This document shows positions 25,603-32,893 of a DNA stretch of 38,414 nt, in pieces (within the stretch, counting starts at the first letter, position 1; each line of letters starts with the position of its first letter). The DNA comes from Lachnospiraceae bacterium. Its GTDB lineage: Bacteria > Bacillota > Clostridia > Lachnospirales > Lachnospiraceae. The position numbers were made by a program, and so were the translations under genes. Location of the stretch: the NCBI GenBank assembly GCA_009774375.1, contig VSNO01000018.1:1-38414 (forward strand), in the 5' to 3' direction. The notes beneath the pieces are model-generated. The model saw nothing but the letters and a program-made list of their open reading frames with translations, searched no databases and was not told the origin of the DNA.

Positions 25603-27061
25603 TTTGGCACTTGGGGCAGCTGTGTCATGTGTTTTCTTCGGGCAGACGGCATGCGCGGGGGAGGAGCCTGTCATACTGCGCGTGTGCAGCTGGGAGGAGT
25701 ATATCGACCTCGGGGAGTGGGACGAGGAGGAGACGATCACACTTGACAATGGTGCAGTGATCTTCGGCGGGCGTCCGCTCTATGAGGAGTTTGAGGACTG
25801 GTACAGGGAGACTTATGGCAGGGAAGTGCGGGTAGAATATTCCTGCTTCGGCACGAACGAGGATCTGTATAATCAGCTGAACATGGGGGACACGTATGAC
25901 CTGGTGTGTCCTTCGGAGTATATGATCATGAAGCTGATGGCGGAGGACAGGCTGCTGCCGTATTCGGACGGCTTCTATGATACGCAGGATCCCAATAATT
26001 TCTATATTAATAATGTGTCGCCCTTCATACAGGAGACGCTGGAATCCAATGAGATCGGCGGTGAGAGCTGGAGCGAGTATGCTGCAGGATACATGTGGGG
26101 GATCACGGGTGTATTGTACAACCCGGCGCTCGTCACACAGGAGGAGGCATCCACATGGGAGATCTTTGGCAATCCGAAGTTTAACAGACAGGTCACGCTG
26201 AAGGATAATGTGCGGGACTCCTATTTTGCGGCACTGGGGATCCTGAAAGCCGGCGAACTGACAGACGAAGCTTTTGTACATTCGCAGGATTATCATGAGA
26301 AGCTTGCGGATGTGATGAATGATGTGAGCCCGGAGACGATCCGACAGGCACAGGAGCTGCTGAACCAGCTGATGGACAATGTGTATTCCCTCGAGACGGA
26401 CAGCGGGAAGGCAGATATGATAACGGGAAAGATCGTGGCGAATTACCAGTGGTCGGGCGATGCAGTGTATGCGATGGACCAGGCGGACGAGGATGGTTTC
26501 GAACTGAAGTTTGCAGTGCCGGAGGAGAGTACCAATCTCTGGTTCGACGGCTGGGTGATGCTGAAGGACGGGATCGATGAGGACGCGGGCAGACAGCATG
26601 CGGCGGAGGCGTTTGTCAACTTTTTGTCGAGAACGGACAATGCTGTCAGAAATATGTATTATATCGGATATACTTCGTCCATTGCCGGGAGTGAGAGCGA
26701 CGACACGATCTATGAATATCTGAACTGGTGTTATGGCGCCGGTGATGAGGATGAGGAGCTGATGGATTATCCTGTCGGGTATTTTTTCAGCGGGGACAAC
26801 AGCGATGAGGACTACCTGGTGAGGACGACGCGCAGCCAGATGGGCAGACAGCTCTACAGTCAGTATCCGCCGGAGGATGTCATGGACAGAACGGCGGTCA
26901 TGCGGTACTTTGACGCGGAGGCGAACAGTGCGATCAACCAGATGTGGATCAATGTCAGATGTTTTGATATCTATGATGTGCCGACCGGTGTGTGGATGGC
27001 GCTGCTGGCAGGATTGCTCGCGCTGATCTGGATGGGGTATAGGAAAAGTAAAAGGAGATAA
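25586..27061 (+). CDS. potD: Spermidine/putrescine-binding protein with C-terminal membrane anchor
   Basis: The extracellular substrate-binding protein of the pot system. The chosen start is GTG 25586, giving MRKIGSLALGAAVSCVFFGQ; GTG 25577 and ATG 25553 are alternatives, and AGGAGGG lies at 25567-25573. ILRVCSWEEYIDL opens the mature protein, followed by VRVEYSCFGTNEDLYNQL and DLVCPSEYMIMKLM, typical of PotD-type type II binding proteins. The ~491-residue length is well above the usual ~350. There is an insert near residues 45-65, and the C-terminus has a hydrophobic helix (GVWMALLAGLLALIWMGY) followed by RKSKRR, which would anchor it in the membrane. The N-terminal TAC site is a poor lipobox. 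Confidence 0.88.
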   Translation: MRKIGSLALGAAVSCVFFGQTACAGEEPVILRVCSWEEYIDLGEWDEEETITLDNGAVIFGGRPLYEEFEDWYRETYGREVRVEYSCFGTNEDLYNQLNMGDTYDLVCPSEYMIMKLMAEDRLLPYSDGFYDTQDPNNFYINNVSPFIQETLESNEIGGESWSEYAAGYMWGITGVLYNPALVTQEEASTWEIFGNPKFNRQVTLKDNVRDSYFAALGILKAGELTDEAFVHSQDYHEKLADVMNDVSPETIRQAQELLNQLMDNVYSLETDSGKADMITGKIVANYQWSGDAVYAMDQADEDGFELKFAVPEESTNLWFDGWVMLKDGIDEDAGRQHAAEAFVNFLSRTDNAVRNMYYIGYTSSIAGSESDDTIYEYLNWCYGAGDEDEELMDYPVGYFFSGDNSDEDYLVRTTRSQMGRQLYSQYPPEDVMDRTAVMRYFDAEANSAINQMWINVRCFDIYDVPTGVWMALLAGLLALIWMGYRKSKRR

Positions 27062-27067
27062 GTGATT

Positions 27068-28885
27068 ATGTCGAATTTTGATCAAAGTAAAATCAGAAAT
27101 TTCTGCATTGTGGCACATATCGATCATGGAAAATCCACACTCGCAGACAGGATCATAGAAAAGACCGGGCTCCTGACAAGCCGCGAGATGCAGGATCAGA
27201 TCCTAGACAACATGGATTTGGAGCGGGAGCGCGGGATCACGATCAAGGCACAGACAGTCCGCACCGTGTACAAGGCAAAGAACGGAGAAGAATACATTTT
27301 CAATCTGATCGACACGCCGGGACATGTAGACTTTAATTACGAAGTGAGCCGTGCACTGGCAGCCTGTGACGGGGCGATCCTTGTGGTGGATGCGGCGCAG
27401 GGGATCGAGGCGCAGACGCTTGCAAATGTGTATCTGGCCCTGGATCATGACCTTGACGTGTTCCCTGTCATCAATAAGATCGACCTTCCGAGTGCACGTC
27501 CCGACTGGGTGAAGAACGAGATCGAGGATGTCATCGGCATAGAAGCGCAGGACGCGCCGCTGATATCTGCCAAAAACGGTGTCGGGATCGAGGATGTGCT
27601 GGAGGCGGTCATCACCAGGATACCGGCGCCGAAGGGCAGCGCGGACAACCCATTGCAGGCATTGATCTTTGACTCCGTCTATGATTCTTACAAGGGAGTC
27701 ATCGTCTTCTGCCGCATCATGGAAGGGAAGGTCTCCAAGGGAACGAAGATCAGGATGATGGCGACTGCAGCGTCGTTTGACGTGGTGGAGGTCGGATATT
27801 TTGGGGCCGGACAGTTTATCCCGTGCGAGGAATTGTCGGCGGGTATGGTGGGCTATCTGACGGCATCGATCAAAAATGTGAAGGACACTGCAGTCGGGGA
27901 CACGGTCACGGATGCGGACCGCCCTTGTGCGGAGCCGCTTCCGGGCTACAAGAAAGTGCAGTCCATGGTCTACTGCGGACTGTATCCTGCGGACGGCGCA
28001 AAGTATCCGGATCTGCGGGATGCGCTGGAAAAGCTGCAGCTGAATGACGCCTCGCTCTTCTACGAGCCGGAGACCTCTGTCGCACTGGGATTTGGTTTCC
28101 GGTGCGGATTCCTGGGACTGCTGCATCTTGAGATCATCCAGGAGCGGCTGGAGCGCGAGTACAATCTGGACCTCGTGACGACAGCGCCGGGTGTCGTGTA
28201 CAAGGTTCACAAGACAAACGGTGATATGATCGAACTGACGAATCCCTCCAACCTGCCGGATCCGTCGGAGATCGACTATATGGAGGAGCCGATCGTCAGC
28301 GCCGAGATCATGGTGACAACGGAGTTCATCGGTTCCATCATGGAGCTATGTCAGGAGCGCCGCGGGCGCTATCTGGGTATGGAGTACGTGGAGGAGACGC
28401 GGGCGCTGCTGAGATACGAGCTGCCGCTGAACGAGATCATCTACGATTTCTTTGATGCGCTCAAATCACGTTCGAGGGGATACGCTTCGTTTGATTATGA
28501 CATCAAAGGATACGAGCAGTCTGAGCTTGTCAAGCTGGATATCCTCATCAACAGGGAGGAGGTCGATGCGCTGTCCTTTATCGTGCACAAGGAGTCTGCT
28601 TATGACAGGGGCAGAAGGATGTGTGAGAAGCTCAAGGACGAGATACCGAGGCACCTGTTCGAGATACCGATCCAGGCGGCTGTGGGCGGGAAGATCATAG
28701 CCCGGGAGACGGTGAAGGCGATGCGAAAGGATGTTCTCGCCAAGTGTTACGGCGGGGATATCACGCGCAAGAAGAAGCTGCTCGAAAAACAGAAGGAGGG
28801 CAAGAAGCGCATGCGGCAGATAGGCAGTGTGGAGATACCGCAGAAAGCGTTTATGTCCGTATTGAAACTTGATGATTCAAAATAA
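27068..28885 (+). CDS. lepA: Elongation factor 4 (LepA), ribosome back-translocating GTPase
   Basis: A translational GTPase that rebinds stalled or misplaced ribosomes and aids 30S assembly. The 605 residues start at ATG 27068, with AAGGAG 10 bases upstream; a GTG at 27062 is closer to it and possible. G1 is AHIDHGKST (16-24), then DTPGHVDF, NKIDLPSA, and the LepA-specific C-terminal part with GGDITRKKKLLEKQKEGKKRM (seen as GGDITRKKKLL). It follows potD after six bases and may be co-transcribed with the transporter by chance of position. A terminator lies just after its stop. Confidence 0.96.
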   Translation: MSNFDQSKIRNFCIVAHIDHGKSTLADRIIEKTGLLTSREMQDQILDNMDLERERGITIKAQTVRTVYKAKNGEEYIFNLIDTPGHVDFNYEVSRALAACDGAILVVDAAQGIEAQTLANVYLALDHDLDVFPVINKIDLPSARPDWVKNEIEDVIGIEAQDAPLISAKNGVGIEDVLEAVITRIPAPKGSADNPLQALIFDSVYDSYKGVIVFCRIMEGKVSKGTKIRMMATAASFDVVEVGYFGAGQFIPCEELSAGMVGYLTASIKNVKDTAVGDTVTDADRPCAEPLPGYKKVQSMVYCGLYPADGAKYPDLRDALEKLQLNDASLFYEPETSVALGFGFRCGFLGLLHLEIIQERLEREYNLDLVTTAPGVVYKVHKTNGDMIELTNPSNLPDPSEIDYMEEPIVSAEIMVTTEFIGSIMELCQERRGRYLGMEYVEETRALLRYELPLNEIIYDFFDALKSRSRGYASFDYDIKGYEQSELVKLDILINREEVDALSFIVHKESAYDRGRRMCEKLKDEIPRHLFEIPIQAAVGGKIIARETVKAMRKDVLAKCYGGDITRKKKLLEKQKEGKKRMRQIGSVEIPQKAFMSVLKLDDSK

Positions 28886-29275
28886 TCTCTTTTCCTCAAG
28901 CTCGCGGATGCGGGCTTCTTTTTTTTGCAGTTCTCTGGACCGGATGTTCTCCCTTTCCAGGATGACATCGACGGTCTCGCGTCCGTGTTCGTCGAGGCTG
29001 CGGTACTTGTGAATGTGCTGCTGCTCACTGTAGGAGAGCATCATCTCCGAGTCGGGATATACGCCATAAATGTCGTTGATCGAGACATGGAGCGCCCGGC
29101 AGACCTCGAAGAGGATATCGATCGTCGGGCAGTTGGCGCCCTGTTCCCAATTCGAGATGCGGGAGGGGGTGATGCCCAGCTTCTGTGCCAGCTCCCGCTG
29201 GGAGAAACCGGCGTTTTCCCGGTATTTTGTTATGTTCTTTGATATATTTTTCCTGATATCGTCACTGGAAATCAT
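28877..29275 (-). CDS. XRE-family transcriptional regulator with C-terminal coiled coil
   Basis: 132 residues on the minus strand; the ATG at 29275 follows TAGGAGA, whereas the in-frame ATG at 29305 has none. A helix-turn-helix of the Cro/C1 type fills residues ~7-62 (ITKYRENAGFSQRELAQKLG, SRISNWEQG). The rest is helical and charged, ending in a coiled coil (ERENIRSRELQKKEARIREL). The stop overlaps lepA's last 9 bases in convergent orientation. It is divergent from a second small XRE gene across a gap rich in palindromes, which suits an autoregulator. Genes controlled are likely those to its right. Confidence 0.8.
   Translation of the reverse strand: MISSDDIRKNISKNITKYRENAGFSQRELAQKLGITPSRISNWEQGANCPTIDILFEVCRALHVSINDIYGVYPDSEMMLSYSEQQHIHKYRSLDEHGRETVDVILERENIRSRELQKKEARIRELEEKRLF
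28898..28926 (+). terminator. lepA terminator embedded in the convergent XRE gene
   Basis: AAGCTCGC (28898-28905) pairs with GCGGGCTT (28910-28917) with one G-T wobble, followed by C and eight T (28919-28926). It lies 13 bp after the lepA stop and inside the last codons of the minus-strand regulator. Confidence 0.75.
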
Positions 29276-29380
29276 TGTGTCTCCTATTCTATCTCTTATT
29301 TTCAAAATTTTTTATAAAATGAATGTATCATAGTCATTCCGCAAAATCAACAAAAAAATACAGAAACACCGTTAAAACTA

Positions 29381-29409
29381 TTGACAATAAACAGAAAAGC
29401 TGTTAAGAT
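29381..29409 (+). promoter_or_regulatory. Strong promoter for the small XRE gene
   Basis: TTGACA (29381-29386), 17 bp spacer, TAAGAT (29404-29409). The spacer contains an inverted repeat that could be an operator. Confidence 0.75.
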
Positions 29410-29432
29410 TTTTAAATGTACAGAAATTCTGT
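29390..29432. promoter_or_regulatory. Operator-like palindromes over and after the promoter
   Basis: Site 1 is AACAG-AAAAG-CTGTT (29390-29404), inside the promoter spacer. Site 2 is ACAGAAATTCTGT (29420-29432), at or just after the expected transcription start. Both share ACAG...CTGT. A weaker related sequence, ACAGAAACACCGTT, starts at 29360, and a half-site lies at 29450. Such repeated dyads are typical of XRE-type repressor operators. Confidence 0.6.
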
Positions 29433-29476
29433 TTTCAAGGGCAGAAAATACAGAAGTACGAGAGGTGGTGAGTCTG

Positions 29477-29680
29477 TTGTTTGGGATAAAGATCAAAACA
29501 TATCTTGACGACAACGGCATCAGGTACACACATGTGTCACAAAAGACGGGGATTCCGATGGACATTCTGAGTCTGCTGCTGAGTGGGAAGAGAAAAGTCG
29601 AGGCGGCGGAGTACTTTGCGATCTGCAATGCGTTGAATGTGCCATTGACAAAATTTGCAGATGACGGCGTGAGCGCATGA
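29477..29680 (+). CDS. Small XRE-like helix-turn-helix protein
   Basis: 67 residues beginning at TTG 29477, 8 bases after AGGTGG (29463-29468). Earlier in-frame starts reach back over the promoter itself and are not credible. The sequence GIKIKTYLDDNGIRYTHVSQ, then TGIPMDILSLLLSGKRK and FAICNALNVPLTKFADD, is a compact Cro/C1 fold without any extra domain. It could be a Cro-like partner or antagonist of the divergent regulator at 28877. It precedes the secreted protein gene by 97 bp. Confidence 0.6.
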   Translation: MFGIKIKTYLDDNGIRYTHVSQKTGIPMDILSLLLSGKRKVEAAEYFAICNALNVPLTKFADDGVSA

Positions 29681-29704
29681 GTGTGTAGGAATTTAACAGT
29701 GTTT

Positions 29705-29754
29705 GAAACGTTTCTGGAGACAGGAACGTTTCATATAGATAGGGTGTACCACCC
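29705..29754 (+). other. Leader region with two hairpins before the secreted-protein gene
   Basis: GAAACGTTTCTG (29705-29716) pairs with CAGGAACGTTTC (29721-29732) over 12 positions with one wobble and a GAGA loop. A second small hairpin is GGGTG-TAC-CACCC (29742-29754). The start codon's AAAGGAGG follows unpaired. The first arm also contains the palindrome GAAACGTTTC, so a DNA operator is an alternative to an RNA stem. No U-run follows. Confidence 0.5.
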
Positions 29755-29777
29755 AGGACAAAAAGGAGGAAAAAACA

Positions 29778-30458
29778 ATGAAATCTATCAAAGTCAAGAG
29801 GATTCTTGCGGCAGTCCTTGCAGCGTCAATGGTTATGGCGTCTGCAGTGACGGTCAGCGCATCGGGTTCAGATGTTTCTGATCCGGGTGTGAGTTCCAGT
29901 GAATCGTCCAGCAGCTCAGACGAATCATCCAGTGACTCAGGGACAGTAGTGACCTTTGCACAGACAATGTCAAAGGCAGCGGATGCCCCTGTGAGCGTAG
30001 CAGGTACGAATGTCAGGACTTCTATAGCCGGCGTGTATGCGGCTCAGAAGGTCCGGGGCGTGGCAGTGACGACACCGCTTGCTTCTGTCAGGACATCACT
30101 TGGCCTGACCGGCAGCCAGAAGGCGGCGATCATCATCTACGATACGGATGAGAAGAAGAGTTATCGCGCGATGGAGAGCATCAACGCGGCAGCAGCGGCG
30201 ATCGGCGGAACGGTAGTGGCATCGCTGAACATTGATCTCGGCGCAAAAGAGAGTGGAAAGTGGGTTACACTGTCAAGTGGAACAGTAGGACTGGTGACAG
30301 GACTGCCGAAGGACGCTGACACAAGCAAGGAGTACTGTGCGATCTGTGTACAGCCTGGCGGAGCCATAACAGTCCTTGAAGATCAGGACACGAACCCTGC
30401 TACAGTCACATTTGAGGTGCAGGCTGGTCTTGGAACCTATGCGCTCACTGCAAAATAG
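29778..30458 (+). CDS. Secreted protein with Ser-rich linker
   Basis: 226 residues. The signal peptide is strong (MKSIKVKRILAAVLAASMVM, cleavage after SASA or nearby, ~29). Residues ~30-55 are a Ser/Asp/Glu linker (SSSESSSSSDESSSDSG), followed by a globular region of ~165 residues. This contains GVYAAQKVRGVAVTTPLASV and AAIIIYDTDEKKSYRAMESI and ends in an FEVQAGLGTYAL strand. No known domain is recognised. Two internal Cys (YCAICVQ) might bind metal or form a disulphide. Strong AAAGGAGG site. It is the first structural gene after the XRE pair and may be under their control. Confidence 0.65.
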   Translation: MKSIKVKRILAAVLAASMVMASAVTVSASGSDVSDPGVSSSESSSSSDESSSDSGTVVTFAQTMSKAADAPVSVAGTNVRTSIAGVYAAQKVRGVAVTTPLASVRTSLGLTGSQKAAIIIYDTDEKKSYRAMESINAAAAAIGGTVVASLNIDLGAKESGKWVTLSSGTVGLVTGLPKDADTSKEYCAICVQPGGAITVLEDQDTNPATVTFEVQAGLGTYALTAK

Positions 30459-32220
30459 TCACATACGTGGGATAAAGCTGTGGTGCATGCATCATGCATA
30501 TGCCATAGCTTTCCTTTTGATGCTGTGCTGTTTTTTCGGATACAGTACAGGCAGGATCTATGGGTTTACGATCCTTCCCGATGAGTTTGGTTACTGGTCA
30601 TACGCAGCGGCGGCCGCAGGTTATGACTGGTCAGGGATCGTGTCGTTGAACTCCTACTATTCTTATGGATACAGCGTCATCCTGTTACCTGTGTTTCTGT
30701 TGTTTCAGGATGGCTTAATGGCATACCGCGCGGCGGTCACGGTGAATTTTGTGATGCTGGCAGGGATCGGGCTCATGCTGCAGTATCTGGCGGGGAGGTT
30801 GTTTTCCGATAAAGACCGGAGACTCCTGTCGGCCTTCGCAGCGGCGGCCGCACTATTTCCCACCCTCCTTCTTTATGCCAGGACCACAATGGCAGAGACG
30901 CTGCTGGCGTTTTTGTATCTGCTTGCCGCTGTGCTGCTGTATCAGTACCTGGAGCGCGGGAACAGAATTTGGCTGTTCCTGCTGCTTGTGGTACTTGTAT
31001 ATATGCATTTCGTACATATGCGGACTGTTTCACTGCTTGTGGCAGGAGTGCTGTCTATTTTGTGCGACAGGCTGTTCTTTCTGGGAGGAAGGGAGGACGG
31101 CAGGAAAAATGAACATCTGCAGTATGCGATCATGGCAGCTGTGGTATTTATTCTGTTTCTTTTCGGGATGTCTGTCCGGGATACGGTCATGAACCAGGTC
31201 TATGGAGGGAATTCAGAGATCTTTCAGGTGAACGATTACCAGGGACAGATGGGGAAGCTCCGATATATCATGACACTGGAAGGCGCCGCAAACCTGATCG
31301 TCAGCATAGCCGGAAAGGTGCTGTACCTCGGGGCGGCGACTTACGGGACGGCTCTCTGGGGACTGTGGCATGCGTGGAAAGGTGTCAGGTATGGACAGGA
31401 GCGGAAGCGGAGAGTATTCTGGTGCTTTATACTGCTGTCGGCATCAGGGGCACTGCTCGTCAGTGCAGTCGGTACAGTGTATCCGGGACGGGCGGATGCG
31501 CTGGCATACGGCAGATATCATGAATATGTGTTTCCGATATTGATCCTTGCAGGGCTGTACGAGATGTGGCACGCACACAGATTGTGGCGTGGAATGCTCC
31601 TGAACGCCGTGCTGGAACTGTGCATGCTTTTGCCGGTGTTGGGCAGTCTGTGCAGGTATCATCAGACAAGCCTGCACGCCTGTATGCTGTTTGGCATGAG
31701 CTATCTGTATGATGCGGGGGATTCCGATCCGGTGGGATTCTATCTGGCGGCATACGGGTTTGGCATATTGCTGATGCTGACCGTCACGGTGCTGATCGCT
31801 GCCGGCCGCAAACAGACCGGCCGGACAGCCCTTTTGCTTATGATCGCTGTCATGCAAGTCCTGCTGGCGATGCTGGCGTCCGCGGCGGTGATCGATGCAG
31901 GCAGTATCGGTGCATACAGGGACTCCGTCATCGCGGACAGGATCACGGAACTCACAGAAGGGCGGACATCCGGCAGGATCCTGTATCTGGAGAGCGATGG
32001 AGAGAGCGATATCGGCAGAATACAATTCCTGCTCCGGGATACGCACATCACGGTCCTGGACATGCGGGAAAGCGTGGATGATTACGATGAGGATGAGATG
32101 GGTGAATGGGATCTGGTGCTGACAGACTACAGGGCTGATCAGGGCACTGAGCTGGGCAGGCGGTATGACTATGCCTTGTCGAGCGGGCATTTCATTCTCT
32201 ATTACAATAAGGAGCTGTAG
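30439..32220 (+). CDS. Polytopic GT-C type glycosyltransferase-like membrane protein
   Basis: ~593 residues from ATG 30439, which gives a basic N-terminus before the first helix but overlaps the upstream gene by 20 bp. ATG 30487 is an alternative; neither has a good ribosome binding site. About ten to twelve hydrophobic helices are visible. The first loop holds FTILPDEFGYW; the acidic DE pair after TM1 is the usual GT-C catalytic feature. The C-terminal ~100 residues after the last helix are soluble and acidic. It probably transfers a sugar from a lipid carrier to a surface acceptor, but the substrate cannot be read. Its last codons lie in the palindromic element at 32210. Confidence 0.65.
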   Translation: MRSLQNSHIRGIKLWCMHHAYAIAFLLMLCCFFGYSTGRIYGFTILPDEFGYWSYAAAAAGYDWSGIVSLNSYYSYGYSVILLPVFLLFQDGLMAYRAAVTVNFVMLAGIGLMLQYLAGRLFSDKDRRLLSAFAAAAALFPTLLLYARTTMAETLLAFLYLLAAVLLYQYLERGNRIWLFLLLVVLVYMHFVHMRTVSLLVAGVLSILCDRLFFLGGREDGRKNEHLQYAIMAAVVFILFLFGMSVRDTVMNQVYGGNSEIFQVNDYQGQMGKLRYIMTLEGAANLIVSIAGKVLYLGAATYGTALWGLWHAWKGVRYGQERKRRVFWCFILLSASGALLVSAVGTVYPGRADALAYGRYHEYVFPILILAGLYEMWHAHRLWRGMLLNAVLELCMLLPVLGSLCRYHQTSLHACMLFGMSYLYDAGDSDPVGFYLAAYGFGILLMLTVTVLIAAGRKQTGRTALLLMIAVMQVLLAMLASAAVIDAGSIGAYRDSVIADRITELTEGRTSGRILYLESDGESDIGRIQFLLRDTHITVLDMRESVDDYDEDEMGEWDLVLTDYRADQGTELGRRYDYALSSGHFILYYNKEL

Positions 32221-32369
32221 GAAAATAAGTGATGCAACTTGCGCAGGATATTTCTTCGAGAATGTATGTCAAAAAACGTAGGCGTAGCGGGCTACGGCGA
32301 GGCTTTTTGACATGCATAATCGGAGAAATAGACAAGTCAAGATGCGTCAGGTATTTTTCTACAGATCCT
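32210..32369. repeat. 160-bp near-perfect palindromic element (MITE- or REP-like)
   Basis: The element is symmetrical about 32289/32290. CGTAGC-GG-GCTACG (32283-32296) forms its centre. Outward, most positions pair: by hand about 63 of 80 pairs including wobbles. Both ends read AGGA(G/T)CTGTAG inward. It overlaps the stop codon of the GT-C gene (32218-32220). It has no coding capacity. A shorter relative lies at 21213-21243. As RNA it would fold into one long hairpin. Confidence 0.75.
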
Positions 32370-32401
32370 AAATACATGTATAGAACGGGTAGGGCAGATT
32401 T

Positions 32402-32893
32402 ATGAAGAAGATATTGATCATGATGACTGCTGTGATCTGGACACTGCTGACGATGTCTGTGCCGGTAAATGCTGCGGAAACCAGCACGACTGTGGCAGGA
32501 TCCGTGCTGAAGGCCGATGTGGACATGGAAGTCCACCAGGAGGCGGATGAAACATCGGAGGTGACAGCGGTACTGGAGGCAGGGACCGTGGTGCTGGTGA
32601 CGGACGTTGATGCCGGGGAAGGCTGGTGCAGGATCTCTGTCAAAGAGACGACAGGTTATGTCAGAACCGGTCATCTGGTACCGCTGGTCAGCAGTGAGGA
32701 GATGGAGCTGGAGTTTGAGCAGATCGGAAACAATTACCATATGGTCTTTAACGAGGTGGAGCAGCTGGAAAAACAGCGGTCGCAGACAAAAATGTGGGGC
32801 GCAGTCATCGCTGTGCTGACGATTGGCCTGTTCGCGGCAGGCATCCTGCCCGTGATCAGGAAAAACAGGGAAGATGAGAAGAACAGGGCATAG
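32402..32893 (+). CDS. Membrane-anchored SH3b-domain protein
   Basis: 163 residues, with an N-terminal signal (MKKILIMMTAVIWTLLTMSV, cleavage near VNAA), a bacterial SH3 domain (~32-100, with MEVHQEADETSEVTAVLEAGTVVLV in part and GWCRISVKETTGYVRTGHL), a short charged helix, then a transmembrane helix (WGAVIAVLTIGLFAAGILPVI) and a basic tail. SH3b domains usually bind peptidoglycan. It stands 33 bp after the palindromic element, with AGGGCAG as its ribosome site. It overlaps the next gene by 20 bp, so the two are probably coupled. Confidence 0.75.
   Translation: MKKILIMMTAVIWTLLTMSVPVNAAETSTTVAGSVLKADVDMEVHQEADETSEVTAVLEAGTVVLVTDVDAGEGWCRISVKETTGYVRTGHLVPLVSSEEMELEFEQIGNNYHMVFNEVEQLEKQRSQTKMWGAVIAVLTIGLFAAGILPVIRKNREDEKNRA

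Noticed and set aside
25625..27127. 500-codon open frame on the minus strand opposite potD
   Set aside because: It is an antisense shadow of potD with no start signals or family resemblance.
29390..29460. Repeated ACAGAA motifs as a CRISPR-like or iteron array
   Set aside because: The repeats are short, unevenly spaced and dyad-symmetric over a promoter, which fits operators. No spacers, cas genes or replication genes are present.
29381..29476. Longer version of the small XRE protein starting at TTG 29381
   Set aside because: That TTG is the first part of the -35 box TTGACA, so it cannot be transcribed from its own promoter. The TTG at 29477 has a good ribosome site.
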